A model generated the notes under the pieces. The model saw nothing but the letters and a program-made list of their open reading frames with translations. It did not search any database and was not told where the DNA came from. The position numbers and the translations under genes were made by a program. This document shows, piece after piece, positions 11,696-23,944 of a stretch of DNA of 64,000 nucleotides. The stretch comes from Amphiura filiformis (taxonomy: Eukaryota; Echinodermata; Ophiuroidea; Amphilepidida; Amphiuridae): NCBI RefSeq assembly GCF_039555335.1, contig NC_092635.1, positions 55,185,755 to 55,249,754 of the forward strand, given 5' to 3'. Position 1 is the first letter of the stretch, and each line of letters opens with the position of its first letter.

Positions 11696-12025
11696 ATCAC
11701 AGGGAAGTACTTTCTTTTTGTGGGGAATGCAACATTTAGTACATGTATATTGGCAGCACATGGCATTATCTGCACAGTAAAATGTCTATTAATGATTTGC
11801 GAACTCCTTGTTAATTATGCTAGCTAGCAGCTGCTATCCAAAGTCCACTTTTATCTTTAAGGCGAGTGGGATGGCAGAATCCATATTTTTCCAGTTTTAG
11901 CCATTTAATTAATAAAACCGCAGTCTACTTCTTAAAATTAATACATTGATTTAAAAGACAATTAGTCAAGGAAGCCAATAATTGCATTTATATTTCCATA
12001 TGTCTTGCGGTTCTTGAGTTAATGA
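11696..12025. other. No recognised feature
   Basis: Unassigned AT-rich sequence. Confidence 0.4.
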
Positions 12026-12591
12026 TATGTGAGTGGGCACTACGAATGAGCCGTAAACTCGGGAAATTGTATTCTGAGATACAGTGCAAAATATGCGTGA
12101 AAGTCGTAATTAGGCGCGACATGTTTCTCATTTGATAGCGTTTAAACCAATCAATAATCCTGTTGCTGAAGAGGATAATAATCTTCTACTTATAAAATCA
12201 TTCAACAGCTCTAGTCTTTGTATGCTTTGGCTAAATCCTGTTCAAGTGGTGGATTACAATTGCATTGTATTTTGTCTAGGTATGTATAAACAATAAACAA
12301 TGAGAGGACATTCCTGAACCTCGTTGACTTGGGGATGATTTGAAACGACCGCCAATTATGACTTTATTACCAGCAATATGGAAAAAGAGACACATGTAAA
12401 ACTGAAAAAAGGGTACCATTTTGTTGAAGGAGCAGAGTTCAACAAACCATAACCCCGCTTCTGGATATCGTTTGAAGTCAAATGATATACTATTTTAAAG
12501 CTTATGATGTATATTTTCTAAACACGAAATAATACAAAATTGACCGGGGGCCGAGTTTACGGCTGATTCGTCGTGTCCAGTCACATATATC
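12026..12591. repeat. Inverted repeat pair (possible MITE)
   Basis: About 35 bp at 12026-12061 containing GAATGAGCCGTAAACTCGG is complementary, with mismatches, to CCGAGTTTACGGCTGATTC at 12550 onward. The 490 bp between them has no coding signal. Confidence 0.5.
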
Positions 12592-13181
12592 AAAACGAAA
12601 GTTTTAGGCCGGTTTCCTCCGGTTTTCCCTTTCCCAAGAACACCCCTGCACACGGAGCCGAAATGACACTCCTTATATCAAGCCTTGAGATCTTCTTTAT
12701 AGAACCATACCACTCCTCTTGTATGTCAGCTTTATTTGTCTCAATTTTGCATTGAAGTGCAAACGCCACCGCTTGGTCATGCTCCCCCCTCACTCGCCTT
12801 AATGTATATACATTACCCATATAATATTTACTGTATCTAGGCAATACATCACGTACACATTAAGTTCATGTAGCATAGGCCTACGTAGCATTCAGCAACA
12901 ACTCTACAGCTCTGCCATATTGCACGACAAAACCATTCAGCTCCAGATAGAACCATTCTGTGACTTTTCATTCTTCGGCATATACATCTTGCATTAGTTA
13001 CAGATTTCTAAATATTAACAACTTCCCAAAATTGACTTCCATTTCAACATTCTGCAAGTCAAGAAAACACAAGAGGACTTCCGACTTTATGCTGCTTTCA
13101 GCTGTGACTTATGGCTTTTCAGTCTTCAACATTTTAATTGGTCATCAGCAATTGTCTCGACTTTTGAAAATCCAAGATAAG

Positions 13182-14000
13182 ATGGCATCCATGTGTTATA
13201 CAATCATGTGCATGGTGATATTGGTGTCGTGTTTGATTTATTTATTACTAGGCCTACTTTACTTTTTACTGCAGAACCAATTGCATGTTCTCAAAACTGT
13301 TTCACAACCAGCCAATGAACAATCATTTGCAACAGATTGCCAAGATCTTGCAGCAAGAGGACATGAGAGTGGTGCTTATACATTATCTCTACCAGATGGC
13401 TTGGGATCTATGAAGGTCTTCTGTGACATGGAGACTGATAAGGGTGGATGGACTGTCTTCCAAAGACGCTTTGATGGATCCGTGGATTTTTACAGAGATT
13501 GGGATCATTATGATCATGGATTTGGGGATGCAAATGGCGAATATTGGTTGGGGCTACGGAACATTCGTAGACTGATTTCACAGGAAAGCAGATGGATTTT
13601 AAGGATTGATTTGGAACATTACGATTCGTACATCACTTATGCTGTGTATGATTCGTTTATGATCAGTGATAATGCCTCTAATTATGCATTATCAGTGGGG
13701 ACATATAGTGGCAATGCAAGTGATAATCTTAAGCGAGTTCGCCATAGCAGTTATACGATTCACGATGGCATGCAGTTTACCACATATGACAGAGACAATG
13801 ACCATTTCGCTATGGGCAACTGTGCCTCAATACATAAAGGTGCCTGGTGGTACAATAGATGTTATGCTTCCAATCTTAATGGGCTGTATATTCTACACCC
13901 ATCAGTATATTCGTGGTATAATCAGCCTGAACTTCAAAACGGTATGATATGGAATGGATTGCTTAAAAGATCAGAGATGAAAATTAAGAGGATTCGTTAA
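13182..14000 (+). CDS. Fibrinogen-related domain (FReD) protein, membrane-anchored or secreted
   Basis: A 272-residue product is read from the ATG at 13182, which has a strong context (A at -3, G at +4). The frame stays open upstream to 12960, but those 74 residues show no domain. Residues about 10-30 are a hydrophobic signal peptide or type II anchor. Residues 53-272 form a complete fibrinogen C-terminal domain of usual length: the first cysteine pair is C53/C81, with GGWTVFQRRFDGSVDFYRDW and EYWLGL between. The calcium-site motif DRDND is at 203-207. The second cysteine pair C214/C227 flanks HKGAWWYN, and the end reads SEMKIKRIR. Two N-glycosylation sequons lie near 164 and 178. Ficolin, tachylectin-5 and FIBCD1-like relatives bind acetylated sugars in innate immunity; that role is inference here. 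The whole domain is in one exon, so a retrocopy or an intronless family member is possible. Confidence 0.88.
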   Translation: MASMCYTIMCMVILVSCLIYLLLGLLYFLLQNQLHVLKTVSQPANEQSFATDCQDLAARGHESGAYTLSLPDGLGSMKVFCDMETDKGGWTVFQRRFDGSVDFYRDWDHYDHGFGDANGEYWLGLRNIRRLISQESRWILRIDLEHYDSYITYAVYDSFMISDNASNYALSVGTYSGNASDNLKRVRHSSYTIHDGMQFTTYDRDNDHFAMGNCASIHKGAWWYNRCYASNLNGLYILHPSVYSWYNQPELQNGMIWNGLLKRSEMKIKRIR

Positions 14001-14240
14001 TCTGGATTTTTATCACCTGCAGACTAAAATGTGCATTCTTGAACTGGGAGAAACATATAGCTCGAGTGGTATTAAGAAAGGCATGTCTATTTCCAGTGGT
14101 GTTTCCATCAGGCATCATCAGAGGTTTGCTCCGTCTCAAGCCACTTTCAAGTGGACTTGATAGAATCACACTGAAGCTCATCCCTATGAAATTTATTGTT
14201 CACATAAATTGCCACTCCCTCCACGACGATCTCTATCATT
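14001..14240 (+). other. 3' flank of the FReD gene
   Basis: Non-coding sequence after the stop. The first clear AATAAA on this strand is far downstream at 14786, so the transcript end cannot be placed. Confidence 0.35.
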
Positions 14241-14649
14241 ACAGTATCAGAGGATGATTTAAGTACTTCCCATCATGCATTATAAAATTCTTATCACCAA
14301 AGTTTCAACTGCCACTTGACTTTTCAAATCCCATTGAATTATGTATAAAAAGATGTTGTTTTAAAATTGTGTGTGTGTCATTATTACTTGGTCGATTTCA
14401 GAACAGAAGTGATGTATGCATAAACATGATAAAGGATAATGCACACTTTCAGTAGATAACATAAAATGTGATATCGACCAATATATTGACAGAGTTTTTA
14501 TTGTTAATATATATGTCCAAGTTCAAATTTAACTATACACGTCTATGCAGTGGGCGAGCAGTGGTGTCATGTTCAATCACACAGATATGATAACCGCAAG
14601 TTAACAAAGTGGAGTGTTGGGCAGTACTTAAATCATCCTCTGTTACAGT
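14241..14649. repeat. Inverted repeat pair around 345 bp
   Basis: The segment at 14241-14272 (with CAGAGGATGATTTAAGTAC) is complementary to 14618-14649 (with GTACTTAAATCATCCTCTG). It may be the two ends of a non-autonomous element. Confidence 0.55.
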
Positions 14650-14884
14650 ACAAAGTGGGTACAAAGAATAGCAGTCTATCAAGACCTCTTCAGATGTAAT
14701 AGACTTGTAATTTGACTTAAGAGTCTAGTCTCATTTATGCATAAAACATCAATAGGCATCTTTTGAAACACTCTAGCGATTTTATAATAAAGAGTGACAG
14801 TATATCAACATATCACTTGTTATCACTCTTGTTAAAAGCTATAAATACGTTATTTAAAATTCAAATACAAATAGATGGTATTCA

Positions 14885-14996
14885 TTTATGACTAGGTATT
14901 TTTTTTAGAGTGCAAGCCTAAACGTAAACTTGACATTAAATCTTTTAATGTCAAGTTTATGATTAGGCTTGCGCTCTGAAAATACCTATTCATAAA
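14885..14996. repeat. 112 bp palindrome
   Basis: Arms of about 53 bp: TTTATGACTAGGTATTTT at the left and AAATACCTATTCATAAA at the right, meeting at ACATTAAATCTTTTAATGT. A compact fold-back element. Confidence 0.8.
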
Positions 14997-15137
14997 TTAA
15001 TACAATCTTAGTATTTGAACGGACGACCTTTGGATTCACATTATTTTATGATACAGAATTTATTTATACCTAATGTATGCCATTAGAATGGTCGTAACAG
15101 CCCACACAGCTGTTCATTATTCATACGCCTCATTTAA

Positions 15138-15544
15138 AGGATGACTCCGGCAATCACACCATTATGCCTTATATGTTAGCAAAATGATTATCAAGCACTA
15201 ATCGCATGGTTTTATTTAAAGCAAACTCATATTGACCATAAAAACGAATACAAACAGCCGGCTCTCAACACGGGATATTCAAAACTCCCGCGCTGAAATT
15301 GTCTAGTGCAATGACGTCATGGTTATTTGTGTTCAATTGTTGTCAGCCTTCATTCTATTACTGGGACGTTATTGCGCTGGACAATTTCGGCGTCCGGAAA
15401 TTTTGAATATCGCGTGTTGAGAGACGGCGGTATTAATTCGTTTTTATGGTCAATATGAGTTTGTTTCAAATAAACCACGTAACTCGCGCTTGATAATTAA
15501 TCTTCTAACATAAGGCAAAATGTTGTGATTGCCAGAGACATCAT
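15138..15544. mobile_element. TTAA MITE, family B, copy 1
   Basis: TTAA lies on both sides (15134-15137 and 15545-15548). The arms are long and inverted, sharing CCATAAAAACGAAT, TCAACACG...ATATTC and GACGTCATGG-type blocks with the copy at 34364-34772. The target site of that second copy is proved by an empty paralogous site. No transposase is encoded. Confidence 0.85.
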
Positions 15545-15548
15545 TTAA

Positions 15549-16091
15549 GTACTGCGTGGACACAGCAATAGAGTTTTCTTATATAATAATTGATCTCTTC
15601 CTGTCGTTAATAGCGGTTTGGCACCGCTTATATATTCCAATCAGACCAGAATTGGCGAAGCGGAAAACTGAATACGAGGCAAAAGTTTTGAATTATATTT
15701 TCACAGTATTCGAAGGTAATTTGCTAGGTAACAGGTAAGGATTATCTAATTTAGACTTCTTGGTACATATGTAGTACAAAATACAATAGAAGCAAATTAC
15801 TTTTTGCTAATTTTAATCTGCATAATTAATTTTATGAAAAATTAAAATGCGATTTTTGATCCCAATTTTTTTAATTGTCTGAATATTTTTAGCCCTTTCA
15901 AAGGCCTTTGATACTATCGACGACAACATATCAAAGGCCCATCCAGTGATTTTCTCATTCAGAAAATCATAAAAACCATAAAAATTCATTTTTGTGCATC
16001 TTTGTTAGTAGCATAGATGTGCTAACATAGCCTGCAAGTGGCCGAGCCAAAAGCCGCGTATTAAAGACAAAATAGGACATTTTACATGAAA
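15549..16091. other. No recognised feature
   Basis: Unassigned; short open frames only. Confidence 0.4.
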
Positions 16092-16190
16092 GGGGTGAGA
16101 TAGCCGAGCGGTTTTAAGGCGTTGCACTGTCGGCCGGGAGAATACGATCCGCGAGGGTTCGAGCCTTGGGTTTGCCTTAGGTGAGAATTC
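16092..16190 (+). repeat. tRNA-like SINE head (Leu/Ser-type layout)
   Basis: A box TAGCCGAGCGG (16101-16111) and B box GGTTCGAGCC (16156-16165) sit in an arrangement like a tRNA with a long variable arm. The 5' and 3' ends do not pair as a functional acceptor stem, so a SINE is more likely than a tRNA gene. The tail limit is unclear. Confidence 0.6.
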
Positions 16191-16852
16191 TCTTCCTCTC
16201 CCAAAATGTTCTAAAGGTAGGAAATCTTGCAATTGTGTTCAGTTACAGTTACACCACAGTATGTAATAACCTCCTCACTGTTTAACACGTGCATGCACAT
16301 GAAAAGGTTAGCTACAAACGATTCTCTTATAACTGCATCTATCTACGCACAGTTTCCACCTCGATACACCCGAGTACACAGATTTTTCCAAGCACAGCGA
16401 GTCTAGCCTCTCACACAGTCAGTGTTTATACTACACGGTTGAGTGCATATCATCATAAGAGCAGTGTAGATCTATCTGGTGACTAGTGGAAAATACGGCA
16501 TCTGTGATTGGTTTTTGTCAAAACCCCGTATGTTCCCTTCACCCAATCAAAAAAAGTTTTTATATCAAACGAAACCTAACACTTCCCGTTAAAACACCTT
16601 TTTTCATTCCGTCAACAGATAACGCAATTCAATGTTTATAGGAACGCGAATGTAAAAACTCTGTTGAAAACGACTTATTGTAAATATTGTGCACAAAGTT
16701 ACTGTTGTTGTCAGCGCTATTCGAAAAAAGAAGGAGGACCATCCCCGGTTCTGATAGTTGTACTCCACCCTCTAGGTTCAGGAAGACAAACTGGGCGCGA
16801 TACAACGTTCACGTTGCCAACCTAGAAATCCACTACTACTACTAGAACTAGA
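16191..16852. other. No recognised feature
   Basis: Unassigned. Short open frames at 16289-16486 show no domain. Confidence 0.4.
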
Positions 16853-18340
16853 ACTCTCAACTCCATGTGTATGAATGGGGCTTCGATTTTGTCAATACTA
16901 CTGTTTCCCTCGTTTTTTTTGTTGCAAATTTCCATTTAAAAAAATACCCTATGCGTAATTTTTACGCTTTCGCTTGGATCACTAAATTAGCCTTTAATTC
17001 ATCAATTAGAACGCTATGGCTTTCGCGAAAAAAAATTATCAACGGAAACGTTTACACTATAATCACAAAGTTGTATAAAATAGACAATTTGCTGCAGTCT
17101 CGCGTTGTTTATTGCCTTTGCATTCAAATATACAGGAAGACTACCCGCTATGTAGAGGGTCATTTCGAGACTTGCTGTCTACAAGCTGTTATGGTAGCGC
17201 GGAGGTGGTCACATGCGTATTTATAAATACTGATATGGTTTATCAATGGATGCAATTATGCAAAACCAGAAAACCTTCCTGACAGCAAGCAAGTTGTTAC
17301 TAACATTATGAAATAAATTTAAGCAAAGAATAACACAATTAATATTTTACCGAAATCGTATATTATGGCTTCAAGATTAAGACGAACCATAATACTTTAG
17401 AACAATATTGTACATGTACCACATTTCTGGTAATGCGCAAAGAAAATTTAGTCATTTCACAAATCGTACAAAAATGCACCTTAATGTTACAGTACAAGCC
17501 GGGAGTATTATATAAGAATATGGCAGTATTTTTAGAATATGAAAATCGACATAGGTTAATTTATATCGTGACATAATTACGAAATAACTATTTTAAAGAA
17601 TAGTAACATTATATCCGTCAATTTTCCACCCCAATTACTCTTTGGGAATACAGCAGCAAATTTACGTGATTTACTATCCTTTTAATTATAGTTTATAAAA
17701 AAAAATCAAATTATGATTGAAGCAAGATGAAGGTCAAAGCAATGTAGCCTTCCTAGCAAATATTACACCCATGACGGTGATTCTGCAGTCTATTTAGGTG
17801 GTAATTATTTTACACGTCCCAAACTGCCCTTGGGGACATACGTGACGTCACACTAGAAACACAAGTTATTCACGACCATAGAATAACAATTTTGTACTTC
17901 CCTGGTAATCGCTTTAAACATCAAAACGAATAAAATAAATGAATATATTAATTACCGGTATTTATAGATAATATATATGCTCGCAAGTTATGAGTGATCA
18001 TCTGAATATGGAGTAGTTTTTGCATGGAAACTAATTTTTCTTGATTCAATTTAATTTAAAAATGAATTAATATAGCCATTTATAATTAAGCGCAGTGATT
18101 TATAATGCGCTACGAACAGGCACAACGCAACGCCTAGACGTTGATTCACAGTCTCCATGCATGGTCTCAGCACATACAGATTGTCGCTGAACACTACGGC
18201 CCACATCATTTCATTAACCATTTAACAACAATACAGGGACTATCAGCTAAGTAGCGCACACCCTAAACATTCCACAACCTTCGCAGCCTTATTTGGAGCG
18301 CCTTATAATCTTAACATTCTATTTTGCACCATTTAAATAA

Positions 18341-18675
18341 AACATAATATAGCGCCTTTTTTCCAGCTAGATCTTGTAGGAATCAAAGCGCTGTAACTTC
18401 GCTGCCATGGTGAATCATCACAATCAGATCGCATCATCTAGGCCAGTTACAACCGAACCTGGCGCAGACCTATCCGCACTTAGATTGTAACATCCACCAA
18501 TTATCTGCGCAGCTCCCAAAATTCCATTGGGTGAAGGAAGTCTTTGATAACCAAACAACTAATCACCGATTTTTTGAAAGCAGGAGGAAGGACGTAACAC
18601 GTTGTCCCTGATTGGGCTCGAACCCACAATCTCGCGGTCATTAGTCGAATGCCCTACCCGTAAATTATCGTGATC
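18341..18675 (-). repeat. tRNA-headed SINE, family 2 (copy 1)
   Basis: The body is nearly the same as in the SINE at 5811-6213 (shared ACCGATTTTTTGAAAGCAGG and GCTGCCATGGTGAATCATCA). The head is different: the B box GGTTCGAGCCC is at plus 18614-18624, and the A box is weak. The 3' end carries GGCGCTATAT. It is duplicated at 31641-31980 as part of the segmental duplication. Confidence 0.8.
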
Positions 18676-19406
18676 AACTTAACTTTAGAAATACAGACAT
18701 GGCAGATGGTGCTATCGTTTGAAGCTAATGTCCTCATTAATGTACAAAAATTAAGACGGTTATATACGGCTATTCGTATTGAGTAAACATTTTAAATAAC
18801 AGAAAAAGTAAAAGCAAGTTTGTAATGCCTGTTTCAATACCTTGTGTCTTTGTACATGTATAATATATTGTCTCCGGCATTCATTCTTAAGCATGTTACA
18901 CATACATTTTGCAGAATGCATTTAGTATTTTAGTTACAAAATTCCAAACTTTCTATTATTTATAATAATAAATAGTCTGCTATGCACGCAAAGGAGCTGT
19001 GCTTTTACTATCCGCGCCTAATCAATAATGGGTTTTTCACTCCATTGTCAAACTACTGTTTTCTCTGTAGGATTATGCAATGACCAGGTCCTAAACCACT
19101 CAGTCTTAAATTAGATGCTTTATAGCAGATGACAGTGTCCAATCAAGCCTATAACAAGGTCAGTCATTCGCCGGCTTGACGAATGGTAGGGCATTATACA
19201 AAGAGATACCGCATGCAGGTGCCAATCACAGCACAGGTTTGATTACATTTTGGTATAAATCATAGTAATGGTCAAACAACGTATATAAGTATAGTATAGG
19301 CGCAGACGCAGGCCTTTATGCGGGAAATATAATACATACTCGCTAGTTGTCATACTGCAGTTACTGTCCGTTTTCCTATACACAATACACAGTGCTCTCA
19401 CCATTG

Positions 19407-19472
19407 ACGCGCGACCTTTACAAATAGTGTATGTTAGAAACGCGCGACCTTTACAAATAGTGTATGTTAGAA
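19407..19472. repeat. 33 bp direct repeat, two copies
   Basis: Two adjacent copies of a unit beginning ACGCGCGACCTTTACAAATA. The same pair is present in the second segmental copy near 33011-33076, so it predates the duplication. Confidence 0.85.
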
Positions 19473-21768
19473 GTATATTGTATTTGCCTAGTTAACATCA
19501 CTGTGTGAAAAATAACCGGCCAATATTTAAAGTATTCTCCAAACTTCTAGCAAATATATTTCTCTAACATGACCTAAAATTACAGCTAGGTTAGATGTTC
19601 AGAAATAGTCGCACTTTCGTAGAATATGAGTGAGGGCAAGGCATAGCTAGCTCATAGCTAGCCAACTCCCCGTGTTAATTGAATGGAGATTTGACCGAAA
19701 ATATTGAGCTATATTGGTAACGGACCGCTCCGTTCTGAAGGATGCCACAAAAAAAACGGTACAAGCTACATTTAAAGTATTCTACGAAATTCTAGAAAAT
19801 ATAGTTTTGTAACATGTCCTAAATTTTTAGCTAATTTAGGTGTTTGGAAATAGTCGCACTTTTGTGTTTTAGGAAGGATATGTAAACGACAGATAACACC
19901 AAAAATATGAAGAAATTATTTCCAAACCGTGTTAAGTCAACAATCATTATGTTGCTCATTTTCAAGAATGCTGGTTAACAAAAAGCAGGCCATTGTCTCA
20001 TTTCGTGAACAAAGGTCCACATACCATTGTTTCCTTGCGTTTCCTTTATAATCGGTTACCCAACTGAAGCTGTATTATAGCAGCTCATTGCTATACCGCA
20101 CATATAAAACAGACACATGTGCACAACCAGAGAAGATCCGATTTAGTTGAGCTGTTTCAATGAGTGTTATCTTGGTTTAATAGCTTTTAATGGGGTTTAA
20201 GTCCTGCAAAGGTCGAAGTGAATTCTACTGTAGACATGACTGCATCATGTGCCCTTTTTTGAGGCATTGATACTGCAGCTTCTCCGAACGCAGGCATACC
20301 TGTATCCAGAGGTAAATTTTGATGTTGTTGCAATGAATTAAAGTAATCATATCGTCAAGAGACCCACCTAGATGAATATGATATTTATCCCTAGCCAATC
20401 TACAATCTGTTATTTGCAATAGCCGACCATCAGAATTCTAAAAGGAGCATGTCCAGGTATCAGCGGTAATTTCACGGCAAGCCTAAAACACATTGAAAAC
20501 GCCAAAATGCAGTTAATATATTGTATTAGCAATAACAAAGTATGTGCATAAAGATTTGCCTTTGGCATGTCGCTTTCTTGAAATATCACCAAAAATATCA
20601 AATTTTTTGTGAAAAACATCCCAAAATTTAAAACAAACATGAATCTTCCAAACTAAATACACATTCGCACTCGGCGGCTCAGTCATTACGCTGACGCTGT
20701 CATTTGGGGTAACTCATCGCTTCCTCTCTCCAGATACTTGTACTTTAAGTTTGTCCCTATCAGAGCCGAAGATTGTAATTTGAGGAATCTAAATCTGGAA
20801 ACTCTAAAAATGTTTATTTTGCCAGTTTGGCCTGTGTTTCGTGGGAACAAGGCAATGTTCTTAGTGATGTTGTTTTATCCAAAAATTTCCAAAACTGATA
20901 CATGATGGCAATAATAAGAGTCAATGGATCATTTTAATAACAGTTGGTTACATGCTAATGTGGTGGGCCGGAGGTTAATTTACGCATACAAAACAATGAT
21001 ATGGCAAATGAATGTCGTTATAAACTTTATTTGGTATTTTTGGTGGATGAAATATAGTGTTCCAAAATGCGCAATAGTTGAAAGGTTGGCCCACTGTGGA
21101 CCTCTTGGTGAAAAATTGGTATGAATTTGTGAAACAAGTGAAGATAAGCCAGTCCTCTTTCACATATTGGGCGATGCCTTCAAGCTAAAGAAAACGAATT
21201 GGCCTTGAATACTTCGTGCACTTAGCGGGCGGGAGGTTAATTTACGCGTACAAGACTTGAAATGACGAAAGAATGCAAATGTTGTTATTACAAAATCCAT
21301 TACAAAATCCACCCAAAATTTGGTCCAAAATCCACCAAAATTGAGCATAATTGGAAATACATTGTACATATCACTGAACATACAGGTCGTTTTGTTGCAA
21401 AGCTACATTTTGCAGGAAACTGAATTGAATTTGGACAACCAGTTCAAGCAGTTAAAGAGTTTACAAAACAATAGGAAAGAAAAGGAAATGCCTCCTTTGT
21501 TTGGCTATATCTCAAAATCAATATTTCCTACTTCCGACTGATTTTGCTTGATCACATCACATTTGAGAATGGCTTCGCTCCGCTAAAAACAAAAGAGAGA
21601 TGCGCTAAAACAACTGTCTCAATGTATCGATGTAACTGACTACAACGGGCTACCGAGTCCTAAACCAATACACTTTAGCCCAAATTCCTAGCATATAACT
21701 GGTTTCTGTATCTACGATACACGTTAATTTTTATTACGTTGTATGTACGTTATTTTGTTTTAGCTATT

Positions 21769-22130
21769 AAGGTGGTATTGGAGGCATTATGGAAGTGCTC
21801 TGAGAGCTAATGAGCTAATTTGCATAAATGCTAATCAAATATGCAAATTACATATTTAGAATACTTTGACCAAGTTTCAAGGCAAAAGTATGCAAAAATA
21901 AAAGTACCCTGAACATTTTATGCATTGATTTTTAGCGAAATATTGGCAAAAATTACATATTAATGACCTTCTCCAGTCATTGTAGCTCATTAACTTTAAT
22001 GATTATTGATAAAAACAATAAGATACAAAGAAAATATATTTTGAAAACCTTTACCCTACTCAATTAATCTGTTTAAAACATGCTCAAAGCATTTCCTAAT
22101 TTCTAGAAAATGCCTCCAATACCACCTTAA
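21769..22130. mobile_element. TTAA MITE, family C (copy 1)
   Basis: TTAA at 21769-21772 and 22127-22130 flanks perfect inverted ends GGTGGTATTGGAGGCATT / AATGCCTCCAATACCACC. The interior is AT-rich and non-coding. It is present in both segmental copies. Confidence 0.85.
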
Positions 22131-23944
22131 TGTCCTAAAGCACGAGGAAGTTTTAACAACTTAAATTTAAAACTCAACTGAACACAGGCCTGATTGATAA
22201 TAATAACAATTATAATTATTGTTTGTCATTATTTGATGGTGTTGCTGATTAATATCTCATAATTCTATTATTTATAGTGAGTGGGTGTCGTAGGTAATAA
22301 GATTCAAGTATCAAAAATATATGCCTCCAGTTATGAAGCTATATTTACACATCCTATTGACGAGAGCAGTCGGCATTGCCGGCCCGGCAAGGCATCTAAC
22401 AATATTCCATTCATCAAAATTCAGTTAATACAACTTGCGTGGCTGTTCTCAAACATTGTCAAGTGAACTGAATAGGTGGGCATGGCGAGTAATGCTCCTT
22501 AATTTCTTCCTAAAAGTAGAACTATCTCATCGTCAGATGATGAATAAAAGTTCGTATATTCTGACTGATCCAAAGAATACAATCGAAGTAATGTTAGAAT
22601 TAGGACCATTGCTTTCAAGTATTTTTCATCTGGTCATGAAGTAATGTTCGCGAGTTAGTGGTTAGTACCGGAAATTCAGAATTGCGCCAGTGGCTTCTGG
22701 GTTTCCACTAAACCCAGGAACAGGTCCTGTGCCGTGTTTGTTTCCGCACAAATGGTATTGCGATGAATAAAAATAACCCTTCCCAACGATTAAAAAAGAT
22801 ACGTTAACTTATAATGGTGTATATGATAAGAATAAATAAATACATATACTCGAAATAAGAACTCGATAATTAGGTTATAAATTAGTTTTTATTAATAGAT
22901 CACGATTGATATCTTTTTTTGACATATTCGTTTACGGTAATCACTTCTTTATCTACTTGATTGTGCTTTGTATTTCTATTTTAGGTAACCTCGTATTTAA
23001 ATTCAAACACGCTATAAATACACACAGCAACAATAAAAATATCAAAACTTCATCGCTGACGAAGCCTCGTGAAACTCAAGTAGACAGATAACAGATCAGA
23101 TAAAGTGAACGGATTTAATATTTATATTAATCAAATTGATTTGACAACGCGTCTGGTCTGGCCTTAAATGCCATCACCTAACCTTCATTAATAAGTCGTT
23201 GCATTATGAATAGAGAAAATGCCACTTAATATCATGAGCTAAACGTATTATGATGACTTGTTTGTCCGTTGCTTCTTATTATGCGGGGGTGAGGCTATTC
23301 ATAAACAAATGGGTAACTTTTCTATAAACTTGCCACTGGGGCTTACTAGCTTCGATTAAAATTAGATGAGCAATACCATAATAATGATGAAAATATCGCC
23401 AAATTATTTCATCATTATTTGAAACAAGTGATGTGCATGATAGGCCAGTCCTCTTTCTCCTATTGGGCAATACCTTCAAGCTAAACAAGATGAATTGGCC
23501 TTGTCTCCTGCATGTACTTGACGGGCGGGAGGTTAATTTACGCGTACAAGATTTGATATGACGAATGGCTGTCGTTATTACCAAAGATATCGACTTGTTT
23601 TACGAGTTATTTGATTTTAAAGATCATTTGTCCCCTTAAGGACATCTTTATGCTATATATCGAAAATGCACGTCAACGTATGCTTTGTAATTGATTAAAC
23701 TCGTCCAGTGGAAGTTAAGGTGTTAGAAATAATGCTTAATTGAAATCAAAAATGGACCCCGAAAAAGAAGCGTCTGCAAATCACTACAAACTATTCTCTA
23801 TTAGAGTTGTTATCACAGAAAGAACAATTTGAGACATTTTTTTAGATCAAAATTTGAGCTTTTTTTATTATATTTTAGCCCCTGTGGAGTTCCCTTTTTA
23901 ACCTTCTATCTTTTTGCTCTTAAATCCACAACGATCAGTCGTAG

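Noticed and set aside
12960-13181. 74-residue N-terminal extension of the FReD protein
   Set aside because: In frame, but without a domain or clear signal. The downstream ATG has a stronger context and directly precedes the hydrophobic segment.
16092-16190. Possible tRNA-Leu/Ser gene
   Set aside because: The internal promoter boxes are good, but I could not pair an acceptor stem or place a clean anticodon loop; a SINE head fits better. The same reasoning applies to 46357-46480, 6140-6213 and 810-890.
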